DNA from: Pseudanabaena sp. FACHB-2040
GTDB lineage: Bacteria > Cyanobacteriota > Cyanobacteriia > Phormidesmidales > Phormidesmidaceae
DNA: 64,000 nucleotides
Direction: 5' to 3'
Assembly: GCF_014696715.1 (NCBI RefSeq)
Contig: NZ_JACJQO010000012.1
Span: forward strand, 124,001-188,000
Position 1 is the first letter of the stretch. Each line of letters opens with the position of its first letter. Of the stretch, positions 10,215 through 21,899 are shown one piece after another. Made by a program: the position numbers and the translations under genes. The notes below the pieces were generated by a model. It was not told where the DNA came from. It was given only the letters and a program-made list of their open reading frames with translations, and ran no database searches.

Positions 10215-10225
10215 TTAGCTTCTCC

Positions 10226-10564
10226 CTAACGACCGTAGGGGCGGATGCCGCTTACGCTCTCCCGGAATTGTTCAACAGCTTCGGTGTACCGGATGGGCAG
10301 TACAAACTCTAGGTTTTCGTGGGGACGAGCAATGATGTGGGTAGACAGCACCTGTCCTCCATTCACCCGCTTAACGTTCTCGATGCCTGCAGCAACGGAA
10401 GCCTGAACTTCGGATACATCGCCGCGAACAATTACGGTGACGCGACCGCTACCGATTTTTTCGTAGCCTACCAGGGTCACCCGAGCGGCTTTTACCATTG
10501 CGTCTGCAGCTTCCACGACAGCGGGGAAACCTAGGGTCTCAACCATTCCAACTGCGATCGCCAT
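10226..10564 (-). CDS. ccmK1: CcmK (CcmK1-like) hexameric carboxysome shell protein
   Basis: A single BMC domain of about 100 residues forms hexamers that tile the carboxysome facets. The sequence [19 protein letters not shown] and the pore-region segment [14 protein letters not shown] are classical for CcmK. Compared with the upstream paralogue it carries a C-terminal tail of about ten more residues ([11 protein letters not shown]), as CcmK1 does in other species. The two copies are nearly identical over residues 2-100. The K1 label rests on the tail and order and is less certain than the family. Confidence 0.9.
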   Translation of the reverse strand: MAIAVGMVETLGFPAVVEAADAMVKAARVTLVGYEKIGSGRVTVIVRGDVSEVQASVAAGIENVKRVNGGQVLSTHIIARPHENLEFVLPIRYTEAVEQFRESVSGIRPYGR

Positions 10565-10704
10565 TTGAAAAATTCCTCTTTACTATTAGTGAAGCGAGTG
10601 ATGACGGACTGATATAGACGAGCCGCCTGCAAGCAATTTAGCGTACAACTGAGCAATATCTACCGATTTAAAAGCGGCTGACCCCTTCAGTTGAGCCTTG
10701 AAAC

Positions 10705-11013
10705 CTAGGATCGAAACTGTTCAACCGCCTCGGTATAGCGAATGGGCAGAACAAATTCCAGGTTTTCATGGGGGCGAGCAATGATGTGAGTAGAGAGTAC
10801 CTCGCCTCCATTCACCCGCTTGGCAGATTCAACGCCTGCAGCAACCGAGGCCTGGACTTCAGACACGTCTCCACGGACAATCACAGTGACCCGACCACTG
10901 CCGATCTTCTCATAACCAACTAAGGTTACACGAGCTGCTTTAACCATGGCATCAGCAGCTTCTACAACGGCAGGGAAACCCAGGGTCTCAATCATTCCAA
11001 CAGCAATGGGCAT
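10705..11013 (-). CDS. ccmK2: CcmK (CcmK2-like) hexameric carboxysome shell protein
   Basis: This 102 aa single-BMC-domain protein is the first gene of the ccm cluster and should be the main facet tile. I chose the ATG at 11013 because GAGGAG lies eight to nine bases before it and the product then starts [14 protein letters not shown] like its family. An upstream in-frame start at 11034 would add seven unconserved residues. It is separated from ccmK1 by 140 bases with no evident terminator. Confidence 0.93.
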   Translation of the reverse strand: MPIAVGMIETLGFPAVVEAADAMVKAARVTLVGYEKIGSGRVTVIVRGDVSEVQASVAAGVESAKRVNGGEVLSTHIIARPHENLEFVLPIRYTEAVEQFRS

Positions 11014-11685
11014 CGTCGTAATCTCCTCAATCAAGCAGACCTAATTGATGAACCGATTACTGACAGCAATTTAGCGCTTTTGAGGCGCAAAAATAGGCAT
11101 CTCGGGATTTAACGAGACGGACTTCTGCTATCAATAAAGTTCAAAGAAAAAGCCTGGAAAACTCCTATCGTAAGTCAAGCATAGGTGTTGAAGGGTCCCT
11201 TTTGCAATATAAGCCGTAATGATTGTTGCTAATATTTAGCATTATTAAAACTAATGTCGATTTGTTTGGTGAATCGCTATAAATCTTTGGATTCACTTAA
11301 GTAGGCACTCACTTGGGCTTTAGTGTCTACCGCCGAAAGGATGTGCTCGGAACAAAATGGTGCTTCTTTGGTGCTTCTTGAAAGTAGCCTGATCGAGCTG
11401 TTTCAGAGGGTGCAGCGGATCAGGTAGGATGAAAATGAGTATTAAATTTTTTGGTAATCTTGATTGACTGTGACGATGACTGAGTACCCCTAAAGTCCCT
11501 CTACCCTGGCTGTTCAACCTACGTTGTCCCAGGACTGAGGTGAGCTGAATTGGCGTACCTGGAAATCTTAACGGTTGGATAGCTGGCAGTGCCTTTCATA
11601 GGGCAGCCCGAAAGCTCTAGCTAGTCATATTAATCGCCTTTAGTAGGCAGAGAAATGTTCTGTCTTGTCGTCAAGGGTCCTGGAA
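11014..11685. promoter_or_regulatory. Divergent intergenic region between ccmK2 and ndhF4
   Basis: These 670 bases hold no convincing gene. They must contain the promoters of both the carboxysome cluster (minus) and the NDH-1 CO2-uptake operon (plus). The central part is AT-rich (about 11215-11300). I could not identify a certain LysR-type (CmpR/NdhR) site by eye. Confidence 0.6.
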
Positions 11686-13521
11686 ATGGCTCAGTTTTTG
11701 ATCGAGACGAGTTGGCTACTGCCGGTCTATGGGTTGATTGGCGCGATCGCATCGCTGCCCTGGTCAACTGGCTGGGTACGGCGCACTGGCCCTCGTCCGG
11801 CAGCATACCTCAACATTTTCATGACTTTGGTGGCCTTTGCTCACGGTATGGCCATCTTTCGTGGCATTTGGAACCAGGGGTCACAGGAGCTGATCTTTAC
11901 CTGGTTTGAGGCAGCCGATCTGAAGCTAACGTTTGCCCTAGATCTTTCCGTGGTCAACATGGGGGCGCTGGAGCTGATCGCTGGCTTGAGCCTGTTGGCC
12001 CAGGTTTTTGCTCTGGGCTATATGGAGAAAGACTGGGCACTGGCCCGCTTCTTCTCGCTGATGGGCTTTTTTGAAGGAGCCATGAGCGGAATTGTGCTGA
12101 GCGGCTCTTTGTTTTTGTCCTACTCATTGCTGGAGATTTTGACCCTCTCTACCTATCTTTTTGTGGGCTTTTGGTACGCCCAACCGCTGGTAGTGACGGC
12201 AGCACGAGATGCATTTTTAACCAAGCGCATTGGTGATGTGCTGCTGCTGATGGGGCTGATTGCCCTGTCTGCTTTTGCTGGCAGCCTCAACTTCAATGAC
12301 CTCTATGAGTGGGTGAAAACTGCTGATTTGGCCCCAATGACCGCAACGCTGCTGGGGCTGGCTCTGATTGCAGGGCCTACCGGCAAATGCGCTCAGTTTC
12401 CCCTGCACCTGTGGCTGGATGAAGCCATGGAAGGTCCCAGCCCGGCCTCGATTTTGCGGAACTCTGTGGTGGTGATGTGTGGGGCTTACGTCTTGATTCG
12501 GCTGCAGCCGGTAGTGGTGCTGTCGCCAGTTGCCCTACAGGCATTGGTAGTAATTGGGGCTGTGACGGCAGTAGGGGCCTCTCTAGTTGCCATTGCTCAA
12601 ATCGACCTAAAGCGGACACTCTCTTATACAACTAGCGCTTATTTGGGTCTGGTCTTTATTGCTGTAGGCACCGAGTGGCCTGGGGTGGCGCTGATGCTGC
12701 TGTTTACCCATGCGATCGCAAAAGCCCTGCTCTTTATGTCCGTTGGCTCTATCATCCTGACGGCTAGCGGCCAGAACCTGACCGAACTTGGCGGCCTAGC
12801 CCGCAAGATGCCGGCTACAACCCTAGCCTTTGTAGCGGGTGCCTTGGGCATGGTAGGCGTGCTGCCGCTGGGCTGTTTCTGGGCTATGCGGCTGGGCTTA
12901 GACTTTCTCTGGGGAGATCACCCGCTGCTGGTTGCCGTATTTTTGCTGGTTAACGGGCTAACGGCCCTCAACCTGATGCGGGTGTTTCGCCTGGTCTTTC
13001 TAGGGCCGGCCCAGGCTAAAACGCGGCGTGCGCCTGAGGTGGCTTGGCAGATGGCGGTGCCGATGGTCGTCCTCTCGATTACGACCCTGCTGTTGCCTTT
13101 GGTGATGCAGCAGATGTCGCTGCTGCCCCCTTGGCGCTACATCAACCCCCCCGCGACTGCTCTGTTAGTCGTCTCTGGCCTCGTGGGGATGGGTTTAGGC
13201 ATTTGGGTGCCGCTTTCCAAATCGCTCATTCGTTCGCTCAACCGGCCTGTTCGCATTTTGCAGGACCTCCTAGCCTACGACTTCTATACAGAATCGCTCT
13301 ATCGGGTGACGGTCGTGCTGCTGGTCGGCTCGATGGCTCGCTTTAGCAACTGGTTTGATCGCTATGTCGTAGATGGCCTAGTCAACGCTGTGGGGCTGGT
13401 TTCTCTGCTTAGCGGCGAGAGCTTGAAATACAGCATTTCCGGGCAGTCTCAGCTCTATCTCCTGACGATCATTACGGGCGTGAGCCTGTTGGGAATTTTC
13501 ATGACCTGGTCACTTTGGTAG
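11686..13521 (+). CDS. ndhF4: NdhF4, NDH-1 subunit of the constitutive CO2-uptake complex
   Basis: This is a large proton-pumping-type membrane subunit (NuoL/NdhF family) of the thylakoid NDH-1MS' complex, 611 aa with many hydrophobic helices. It contains the conserved GPTGKCAQFPLHLWLDEAMEGP and THAIAKALLFM segments. The ATG at 11686 has AAGGG eight bases before it; a TTG at 11665 is less likely. It is assigned to the F4 rather than the F3 class because ndhD and a CupB-length gene follow directly. Confidence 0.9.
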   Translation: MAQFLIETSWLLPVYGLIGAIASLPWSTGWVRRTGPRPAAYLNIFMTLVAFAHGMAIFRGIWNQGSQELIFTWFEAADLKLTFALDLSVVNMGALELIAGLSLLAQVFALGYMEKDWALARFFSLMGFFEGAMSGIVLSGSLFLSYSLLEILTLSTYLFVGFWYAQPLVVTAARDAFLTKRIGDVLLLMGLIALSAFAGSLNFNDLYEWVKTADLAPMTATLLGLALIAGPTGKCAQFPLHLWLDEAMEGPSPASILRNSVVVMCGAYVLIRLQPVVVLSPVALQALVVIGAVTAVGASLVAIAQIDLKRTLSYTTSAYLGLVFIAVGTEWPGVALMLLFTHAIAKALLFMSVGSIILTASGQNLTELGGLARKMPATTLAFVAGALGMVGVLPLGCFWAMRLGLDFLWGDHPLLVAVFLLVNGLTALNLMRVFRLVFLGPAQAKTRRAPEVAWQMAVPMVVLSITTLLLPLVMQQMSLLPPWRYINPPATALLVVSGLVGMGLGIWVPLSKSLIRSLNRPVRILQDLLAYDFYTESLYRVTVVLLVGSMARFSNWFDRYVVDGLVNAVGLVSLLSGESLKYSISGQSQLYLLTIITGVSLLGIFMTWSLW

Positions 13522-13537
13522 GTGAGTAGTCGTATCT

Positions 13538-15109
13538 ATGCTCAGTGCTCTGCTTCTGATTCCAATTGTTGGGGCCATTGCAATTATTCTTTGGCCCGGA
13601 GAGCTTAAAGCTGCCCAGGCGCGGAGGGCTGCTATGGCAATCTTGGCCTTTAGCCTGATTTGGGTAGTGCTGCTGGCCAGCCGATTTGATATCCACAGTT
13701 CGGGCATGCAGTTTGAAGAGGTGCTGGCTTGGGTTGAGCCTCTGGGCCTGACCTACAAGCTGGGCATGGACGGGCTTTCTCTGCCGCTGCTAATCATCAA
13801 CAGCCTGCTCAGTCTGGTCGCTATCTATGCGACTTCTACTACCATTCATCGGCCCCGGCTGTATTTCTCGCTCATGCTGCTGATCAATGGGGCTGTAGCC
13901 GGGGCTTTTCTGTCAGAGAATTTGCTGCTGTTTTTCCTCTTCTACGAGCTAGAGCTGATTCCGCTTTATCTGCTGATTGCCATTTGGGGTGGGGCGCGAC
14001 GGGGCTACGCTGCCACTAAGTTTTTGATCTACACTGCGCTCTCCGGCATTTTGATTTTGGGGGCCTTTTTGGGGCTGACCTGGCTTTCTGGCAGCAACAG
14101 CTTTGACTTTGACCCCAGCATGGCCCAAACCCTCACCCTGACCGAGCAGACTGTACTGCTGGTGACGATTCTGATTGGGTTTGGCATTAAGGTGCCGCTA
14201 TTTCCCTTTCATACCTGGCTGCCCGATGCCCACGTTGAGGCTTCGACGCCGGTTTCGGTTCTGCTGGCTGGGGTGCTCCTAAAGCTGGGCACCTATGGCC
14301 TATTGCGCTTTGGCTTTGGTCTGTTCCCGGAGGCGTGGTTTAGCATCGCGCCGTGGTTGGCTTCTTGGGCTGTGGTCAGTGTGCTCTACGGTTCGCTGGC
14401 GGCCATTTCTCAGACTGATATGAAGAAGATGGTGGCCTACAGCTCTGTTGGTCACATGGGCTACGTGCTGCTAGCGGCGGCGGCGGCCACGCCTTTGAGC
14501 ATTTTGGGGTCTGTGCTGCAGATGATCAGCCACGGTCTGATTTCAGCTCTGCTATTTTTGCTGGTGGGCGTGGTTTACAAAAAAACGGGCACGCGGGATC
14601 TGACCGTGCTGCGGGGGCTGCTCAACCCAGAGCGAGGGCTGCCGATCATTGGCTCACTGATGATTTTGGGCGTGATGGCCAGTGCTGGTATTCCAGGCAT
14701 GGTGGGTTTTATTTCCGAGTTTCTGGTGTTTCGGGGTAGCTTTACGGCCTTTAGCACGCAGACTTTGCTGTGTATGCTCGGCTCGGGTCTGACGTCGGTT
14801 TACTTCCTGCTGCTGGTGAACCGGTCCTTTTTTGGGCGGCTTGCGATCGCACCTCCCACTGCGACGACCCAACTCGATGTCAACCTGCCGCCGGTGGCCT
14901 GGTCCGACCGATTCCCAGCGGTGGTGCTGGCTCTGATAATTTTGGCCCTGGGCTTGCAGCCAAGCTGGATGACTCGCTGGAGCGAAAACACCACGCTGGC
15001 CCTGCACCAGCCCTACAGCGCAGTGGCCCAACTGTCGCACCCACAGGTTTCCCAACTGCCCATTTCGGTTTCCTGCTCTGATATCGCTGATGAGGTCTGC
15101 CAGCCATGA
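13538..15109 (+). CDS. ndhD4: NdhD4, NDH-1 subunit of the constitutive CO2-uptake complex
   Basis: This NuoM/NdhD-family membrane subunit of 523 aa is predicted to translocate protons in the CO2-hydrating NDH-1 complex. Diagnostic segments are FELELIPLYLLI, the GFGIKVPLFPFHTWLPDAH block, and SVGHMGYVLL. It starts 17 bases after ndhF4 and its stop overlaps the cupB start by four bases, so the three form one operon. The D4 class is inferred from that linkage. Confidence 0.92.
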   Translation: MLSALLLIPIVGAIAIILWPGELKAAQARRAAMAILAFSLIWVVLLASRFDIHSSGMQFEEVLAWVEPLGLTYKLGMDGLSLPLLIINSLLSLVAIYATSTTIHRPRLYFSLMLLINGAVAGAFLSENLLLFFLFYELELIPLYLLIAIWGGARRGYAATKFLIYTALSGILILGAFLGLTWLSGSNSFDFDPSMAQTLTLTEQTVLLVTILIGFGIKVPLFPFHTWLPDAHVEASTPVSVLLAGVLLKLGTYGLLRFGFGLFPEAWFSIAPWLASWAVVSVLYGSLAAISQTDMKKMVAYSSVGHMGYVLLAAAAATPLSILGSVLQMISHGLISALLFLLVGVVYKKTGTRDLTVLRGLLNPERGLPIIGSLMILGVMASAGIPGMVGFISEFLVFRGSFTAFSTQTLLCMLGSGLTSVYFLLLVNRSFFGRLAIAPPTATTQLDVNLPPVAWSDRFPAVVLALIILALGLQPSWMTRWSENTTLALHQPYSAVAQLSHPQVSQLPISVSCSDIADEVCQP

Positions 15110-16245
15110 TCACCCACCCTGCCTCGGTCGATGCCGACATTCACCCGCTGGAGTCGTTTGTAAAGCGGCTACTTCAGGGAGATGCCCTGCTACCCGACAC
15201 CGAAACCAACGTGCTTGAGGTCGTCGGTATTCTTAAGAGCTACGGGGTCGTGCTAGATGCCTACTCAATCAACCTCTGTTACATGGCCGACCACCAGTTT
15301 CTGGTGCTCTTTCCCTTTTTTAAGTACTTCAACGGCGAAGTGACCCTGCAAAAGCTGCTGAAGTTCTGGTGGCATGATCGCATCAATTACGAGTACGCCG
15401 AATACTGTATGCGGACAATGCTATGGCACGGCGGCGGTGGCCTTGACAACTATCTTGACTCGCCTGACTTTGCCCAGCGCTGCGAGGCTGCTGTGCAGGC
15501 CAAGACCAAGCACAACCCGCCGATTCGGCTGCTACACAAGCTGTGCCCCGATTTCCTACCTGAGCAGGTGCGAATGCTGGCCTATACCAGCGCTTTGGGC
15601 CAGTTTTGGCGGGTGATGAGCGATATGTTTATAGAACTGTCCGATCGCTATGACCGGGGCGAAGTTCGTACCATTCCCGACGTAGTAAACCATGTTAAGG
15701 CTGGGCTAGTTGCAGCTGCCGCCAACCCCATTACCTATTCGGTGACGATTGATGGCCAGGTTTATGACCTGTTGCCTGAGTCAGCTGGCTTGACCTTCCT
15801 GATGGATACCGCCGTACCCTACGTAGAAGCCGTTTTCTTCCGGGGCACCCCTTTTCTGGGAACGGTTTCCTACAATGCTCAGGCAGGGCAAATTCCCGAG
15901 GAACAGAACCGCTTTGAGTACGGAGCGCTCTACGCTGATCCAGTGCCCATTGGCGGGGCGGGCATTCCACCGACCTTGTTAATGCAGGACATGCGGCACT
16001 TTTTGCCAGAGTATCTGCACGACTTCTACCGCCAGAGCCTGCGGGGTGAAGATGATATTCGGGTGCAGATTTGCCAGAGCTTTCAAAAGTCAATGTTTTG
16101 TGTGACCACAGCCGCGATTCTAGGGCTCATGCCCCACCCGGCAGACACGCAAAATGCCGCTGAGCAGCAGGCGAACCGCGACTACCTGCTCAGCTGGATG
16201 AATCGATTTATGACCTCCCGCCTGGCTGTCGTTCAGCTGGGGTAG
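15106..16245 (+). CDS. cupB: CupB (ChpX), CO2 hydration protein
   Basis: CupA/CupB proteins bind the NDH-1MS complexes and are thought to act as the vectorial carbonic anhydrase that converts CO2 to bicarbonate in the cytosol. The 379 aa length fits CupB better than the longer CupA. The protein is soluble, with conserved His and Cys residues (for example LWHGGGGLDNYLDSPDF and LLHKLCPDFLPEQ) that are candidates for zinc binding. Its ATG overlaps the ndhD4 stop (ATGA), which implies coupled translation. Confidence 0.92.
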   Translation: MITHPASVDADIHPLESFVKRLLQGDALLPDTETNVLEVVGILKSYGVVLDAYSINLCYMADHQFLVLFPFFKYFNGEVTLQKLLKFWWHDRINYEYAEYCMRTMLWHGGGGLDNYLDSPDFAQRCEAAVQAKTKHNPPIRLLHKLCPDFLPEQVRMLAYTSALGQFWRVMSDMFIELSDRYDRGEVRTIPDVVNHVKAGLVAAAANPITYSVTIDGQVYDLLPESAGLTFLMDTAVPYVEAVFFRGTPFLGTVSYNAQAGQIPEEQNRFEYGALYADPVPIGGAGIPPTLLMQDMRHFLPEYLHDFYRQSLRGEDDIRVQICQSFQKSMFCVTTAAILGLMPHPADTQNAAEQQANRDYLLSWMNRFMTSRLAVVQLG

Positions 16246-16312
16246 GCCGTTCAGCAGTTCTACGTGGGCTGGCTGATTCTTTAAACTGAAGGTATGCCCA
16301 GGAGCAACGACC

Positions 16313-16990
16313 ATGACGGCTGTATCTCCCCAGTTCACTATTCAAACTTATCCGTCTACCGACGGTGAACCTGTGGCAGAAACCTTTGGCCATCTCTATG
16401 CCATGCTGATAACCCTAGAGGTGTTGCGGCGGTATCTCACAGGTCAACAGGCTACCGTTCTCAGCAATCAGTTTCTCTACTATGCTCAGGGTTTTCCTAA
16501 GCTGAGGGTAGCTCCCGACGTCATGGTAATCTTCGACGTACAGCCCGGAGGCCGTGACAACTACAAAATCTGGGAGGAAGGCAAAACCCCAGCCGTCATC
16601 TTTGAGATGACTTCTAAAGCTACCCAAGAGCAAGACCAATCCTTTAAAAAAACGCTGTATCAACAGCTCGATGTCGAGGAATATTGGCTGTTTGATCCCA
16701 AGGGGGAGTGGATCCCGGAGCAGCTTAGGGGCTACCGGCTCCAGGGCAATGAGTACCTCCCCATTGCTGACCAAATCAGCCAGCCTCTAAAACTTCGCTT
16801 GGCGGTAGAAGGAGAACTCATCAGCTTTTACCGCCTCGATACTGGCGAAAAGCTCCTCATCCCTGATGAAATGGCCACAGCCCTAGCGGAGTCAACCGCT
16901 CAACTAGAAGCAGAACGAAAGCGAATCGCAGCGCTAGAAGCAGAGCTAGCCCGATACCGTCAGCAGTACGGCGATATTTTGGAGAATTAG
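16313..16990 (+). CDS. Uma2-family (DUF820) restriction-endonuclease-like protein
   Basis: This family is greatly expanded in cyanobacteria; it has a PD-(D/E)XK nuclease-like fold and unknown biological role. The 225 aa protein shows the core PDVMVIFDV, then VIFEMTSKAT, then LYQQLDVEEYWLFDP. A C-terminal coiled coil (about 190-220, AQLEAERKRIAALEAELARY) is also typical. It stands alone between cupB and the convergent ligA. Confidence 0.9.
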   Translation: MTAVSPQFTIQTYPSTDGEPVAETFGHLYAMLITLEVLRRYLTGQQATVLSNQFLYYAQGFPKLRVAPDVMVIFDVQPGGRDNYKIWEEGKTPAVIFEMTSKATQEQDQSFKKTLYQQLDVEEYWLFDPKGEWIPEQLRGYRLQGNEYLPIADQISQPLKLRLAVEGELISFYRLDTGEKLLIPDEMATALAESTAQLEAERKRIAALEAELARYRQQYGDILEN

Positions 16991-17014
16991 CCTAGGAAAT
17001 TCTTACAGCAGCGC

Positions 17015-19481
<2,467 letters not shown>

Positions 19482-20666
19482 ATGAGCAATCGGAAAAGGC
19501 CATTTCATTTGTCCCGCCGTCAGGTCGTTCGGGGACTGTTGGCAACGACGGCCTTTGGCCTGACGGCCAAGCTGAACACTGGTTGTGCCAGCCAGTCTGG
19601 CGGCGCTGGAACTGCTGGCGGTAGCGCCGAAGACCTGGTTGTGGGCTTTATTTATGTTGGCCCAAAGGATGACTACGGCTACAACCAGGCGCATGCTGAG
19701 GGAGCGGCGGCAATGGCTGCCAATGTGCCCGGCATCCGAATTGTGGAAGAGGCCAGCGTTCCTGAAACGACCGCCGTGGCTGAAACCATGCGGAACATGA
19801 TCGAAATTGATGGGGCCAAGGTGCTTTTCCCTACTTCCTTTGGCTATTTCGATCCCTACATTTTGGAGCTAGCCCAGGAGTTTCCTGACGTGCAGTTTTT
19901 CCATGCGGGCGGCCTCTATGAAGACGGCATGCCCGAAAACGTCGGTAGCTACTTTGGCTACATTGACGAGGCGCAATACATTGCTGGTATCATCGCAGGC
20001 AGCACCAGCAAGACAGGCCGACTCGGCTTTGTGGCGGCTAAGCCTATCCCGCAGGTGCTTCGCAACATTAATGCCTATACTCTGGGAGCCAAGTCGGTTA
20101 ACCCGGAAGCGACTACGCAGGTGATCTTTACCGGCGATTGGGCGCTGCCAGTAAGAGAGGCCGAAGCGACCAACAGCATGGCCGACCAAGGCATCGATGT
20201 GGTCACCTCTCACGTCGACAGCCCCAAAGTCGTGATCGAAACGGCAGAGCGCCGAGGTATTTTCTCCACTGGCTACCACGCAAATCAGAGCAATCTAGCT
20301 CCCAAGGGCTATCTGACTGGGGCTGAGTGGGACTGGTCTAGTATCTATACCCAGCTAGGTCAACAGTTCACTGAAGGCAAGACCCTGATGAATGGCGACA
20401 TTGACAATGTCCTGCGGGGCGGTATGGCCGAAAACTTCTGTAAGATGTCGCCCTACGGTGAGGCTGTCAGCGCCGATGCTAGAAGCGCTGCAGACGCTGC
20501 CTTAGCCGAACTGAAGAGTGGCGATCCGGTCATCTACGCTGGGCCGCTTAAGAGCAATGATGGCAAAGAAATATTGCCCGCTGGTCAAGACTATAAGCAG
20601 ACCGACATTGAGCTAGAGAAGATGGACTATCTAATTGAAGGCGTGAGAGGGTCTATCAGTAGCTAA
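19482..20666 (+). CDS. BMP-family ABC transporter substrate-binding lipoprotein (nucleoside/purine-type)
   Basis: This is a periplasmic binding protein of the Bmp/PnrA family, whose known members bind nucleosides or related compounds. The 394 aa protein starts with a twin-arginine-like signal (SRRQVVRGLLATTAFGL) and a lipoprotein Cys35 (LNTGC), followed by a Gly/Ser linker. The mature part has DLVVGFIYVGPKDDYGYNQAHAEG and GSYFGYIDEAQYIAGIIAG. The ATG at 19482 has TTAGGAG 11 bases upstream; a TTG at 19476 is possible. Two permease genes follow. Confidence 0.9.
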   Translation: MSNRKRPFHLSRRQVVRGLLATTAFGLTAKLNTGCASQSGGAGTAGGSAEDLVVGFIYVGPKDDYGYNQAHAEGAAAMAANVPGIRIVEEASVPETTAVAETMRNMIEIDGAKVLFPTSFGYFDPYILELAQEFPDVQFFHAGGLYEDGMPENVGSYFGYIDEAQYIAGIIAGSTSKTGRLGFVAAKPIPQVLRNINAYTLGAKSVNPEATTQVIFTGDWALPVREAEATNSMADQGIDVVTSHVDSPKVVIETAERRGIFSTGYHANQSNLAPKGYLTGAEWDWSSIYTQLGQQFTEGKTLMNGDIDNVLRGGMAENFCKMSPYGEAVSADARSAADAALAELKSGDPVIYAGPLKSNDGKEILPAGQDYKQTDIELEKMDYLIEGVRGSISS

Positions 20667-20675
20667 GCTGGCTGT

Positions 20676-20722
20676 CCCTGTCGGCGTGGGGCTAGGCTTC
20701 GTCTCGACAGGGGCTTCCTTTT
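20676..20722 (+). terminator. Hairpin between binding protein and permease genes
   Basis: The arms CCCTGTCG (20676-20683) and CGACAGGG (20705-20712) are followed within six bases by TTTTT. It is probably a partial terminator that keeps the binding protein in excess over the permeases. Confidence 0.6.
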
Positions 20723-20749
20723 TGCCTGTTTTCCTTATTGGCTGAACCC

Positions 20750-21835
20750 ATGCTGATATCTCAACCCTGGCGGCGGTCTGCGGAGGCAGTGGTGATCCCG
20801 ATCGCGGCCATTCTGGCAGCGCTGCTAATTTTCGGTATATTTTGTGCGATCGCAGGGGCCAATCCCTTTGGCGTCTACGGCTCTATCTACCGAGCGGCCT
20901 TTGGTAGCTGGAGCGCCTGGCAAAATACGCTGATACGCGCTGCGCCACTAATGCTGACAGCGCTCTGCACAGCTTTACCTGCCCGCCTAGGCCTGGTGAT
21001 CATCGGCAATGAGGGAGCGCTGGTCATGGGCGGCCTAGCGGCGCTGGTGGTCGGTCTGGCGGTTAATACTGCTCTGCCGCCGCTGCTGGTGCAGATCGCA
21101 ATGGCCCTGGGCGGCATTGTGGCTGGGGGGCTGTGGATTATGCTGGCCGGGGCGCTGCGGTATTATCGGGGTGTCAATGAGACGATCAGCAGCCTGCTGC
21201 TGAACTACATTGCGATCGCATTCATGAACCACCTAGTCGAAGGCCCCCTGCGCGATCCCAACTTTGTCACCAAGCCCTCTAGCTTCGAGCTGGCTCAGGC
21301 CAACTGGCTAGGTACCCTGCCCACCACCCGCGTCCACTTCGGCCTGCTTTACGGTCTGGTGGCCTGTATCATTGCCTACCTGCTGATTCAGCGCACCACT
21401 TTTGGCTTTGCCGCTCGCACTGCTGGGGGCAACATTCGCGCTGCTCGCATTGCCGGTCTACCCGTCGGCAGGCTGACCCTAGCCATCTGTTTTTTAGCGG
21501 GCTCCTGCGCTGGGTTGGCTGGAATGGTCGAGATTGCGGCTGTGCAGCGACGCATTAACGAATCAATTGTGTCTAACTACGGCTACTCAGGCATTTTGGT
21601 GGCCTTTGTGTCGCGGCATAACCCCCTGGCAACAGTGCTGGTGGCGGTAATGCTGGGCGGCATTTTGGCTAGCGGCGGCATTCTGCAGCGATCGCACGGG
21701 CTGCCCGATGCAACCGTACTGGTCTTTCAGGGAATTGTTTTCTTGTGCGTTCTCTTTAGCGATTCTCTCTACGGGCGGTTCGCATTTTTCCAAGAGCAAA
21801 CCATTGTGCGGCCCAAAGGTACCGCTGCCGCTTAG
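20750..21835 (+). CDS. ABC transporter permease (BMP/nucleoside importer, first permease)
   Basis: This integral membrane permease of the BPD_transp_2 (LivH/RbsC-like) class has about 361 aa and eight or more hydrophobic segments. The conserved IGNEGALVMGG and the loop GVNETISSLLLNYIA are typical of the YufP-type permease paired with Bmp binding proteins. A TTG at 20738 is an alternative start; neither has a good SD. It lies between the binding protein and the second permease. Confidence 0.88.
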   Translation: MLISQPWRRSAEAVVIPIAAILAALLIFGIFCAIAGANPFGVYGSIYRAAFGSWSAWQNTLIRAAPLMLTALCTALPARLGLVIIGNEGALVMGGLAALVVGLAVNTALPPLLVQIAMALGGIVAGGLWIMLAGALRYYRGVNETISSLLLNYIAIAFMNHLVEGPLRDPNFVTKPSSFELAQANWLGTLPTTRVHFGLLYGLVACIIAYLLIQRTTFGFAARTAGGNIRAARIAGLPVGRLTLAICFLAGSCAGLAGMVEIAAVQRRINESIVSNYGYSGILVAFVSRHNPLATVLVAVMLGGILASGGILQRSHGLPDATVLVFQGIVFLCVLFSDSLYGRFAFFQEQTIVRPKGTAAA

Positions 21836-21899
21836 TGGTGAGTCACCAGCATAGACAAACAGCTCCGCGTTTCAACAACACCCTGTACTCGGTTTAACT

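Noticed and set aside
11320-11517. Minus-strand 65-codon frame in the ccmK2-ndhF4 spacer
   Set aside because: Unusual composition, no ribosome-binding site, and it lies in the presumed promoter region.
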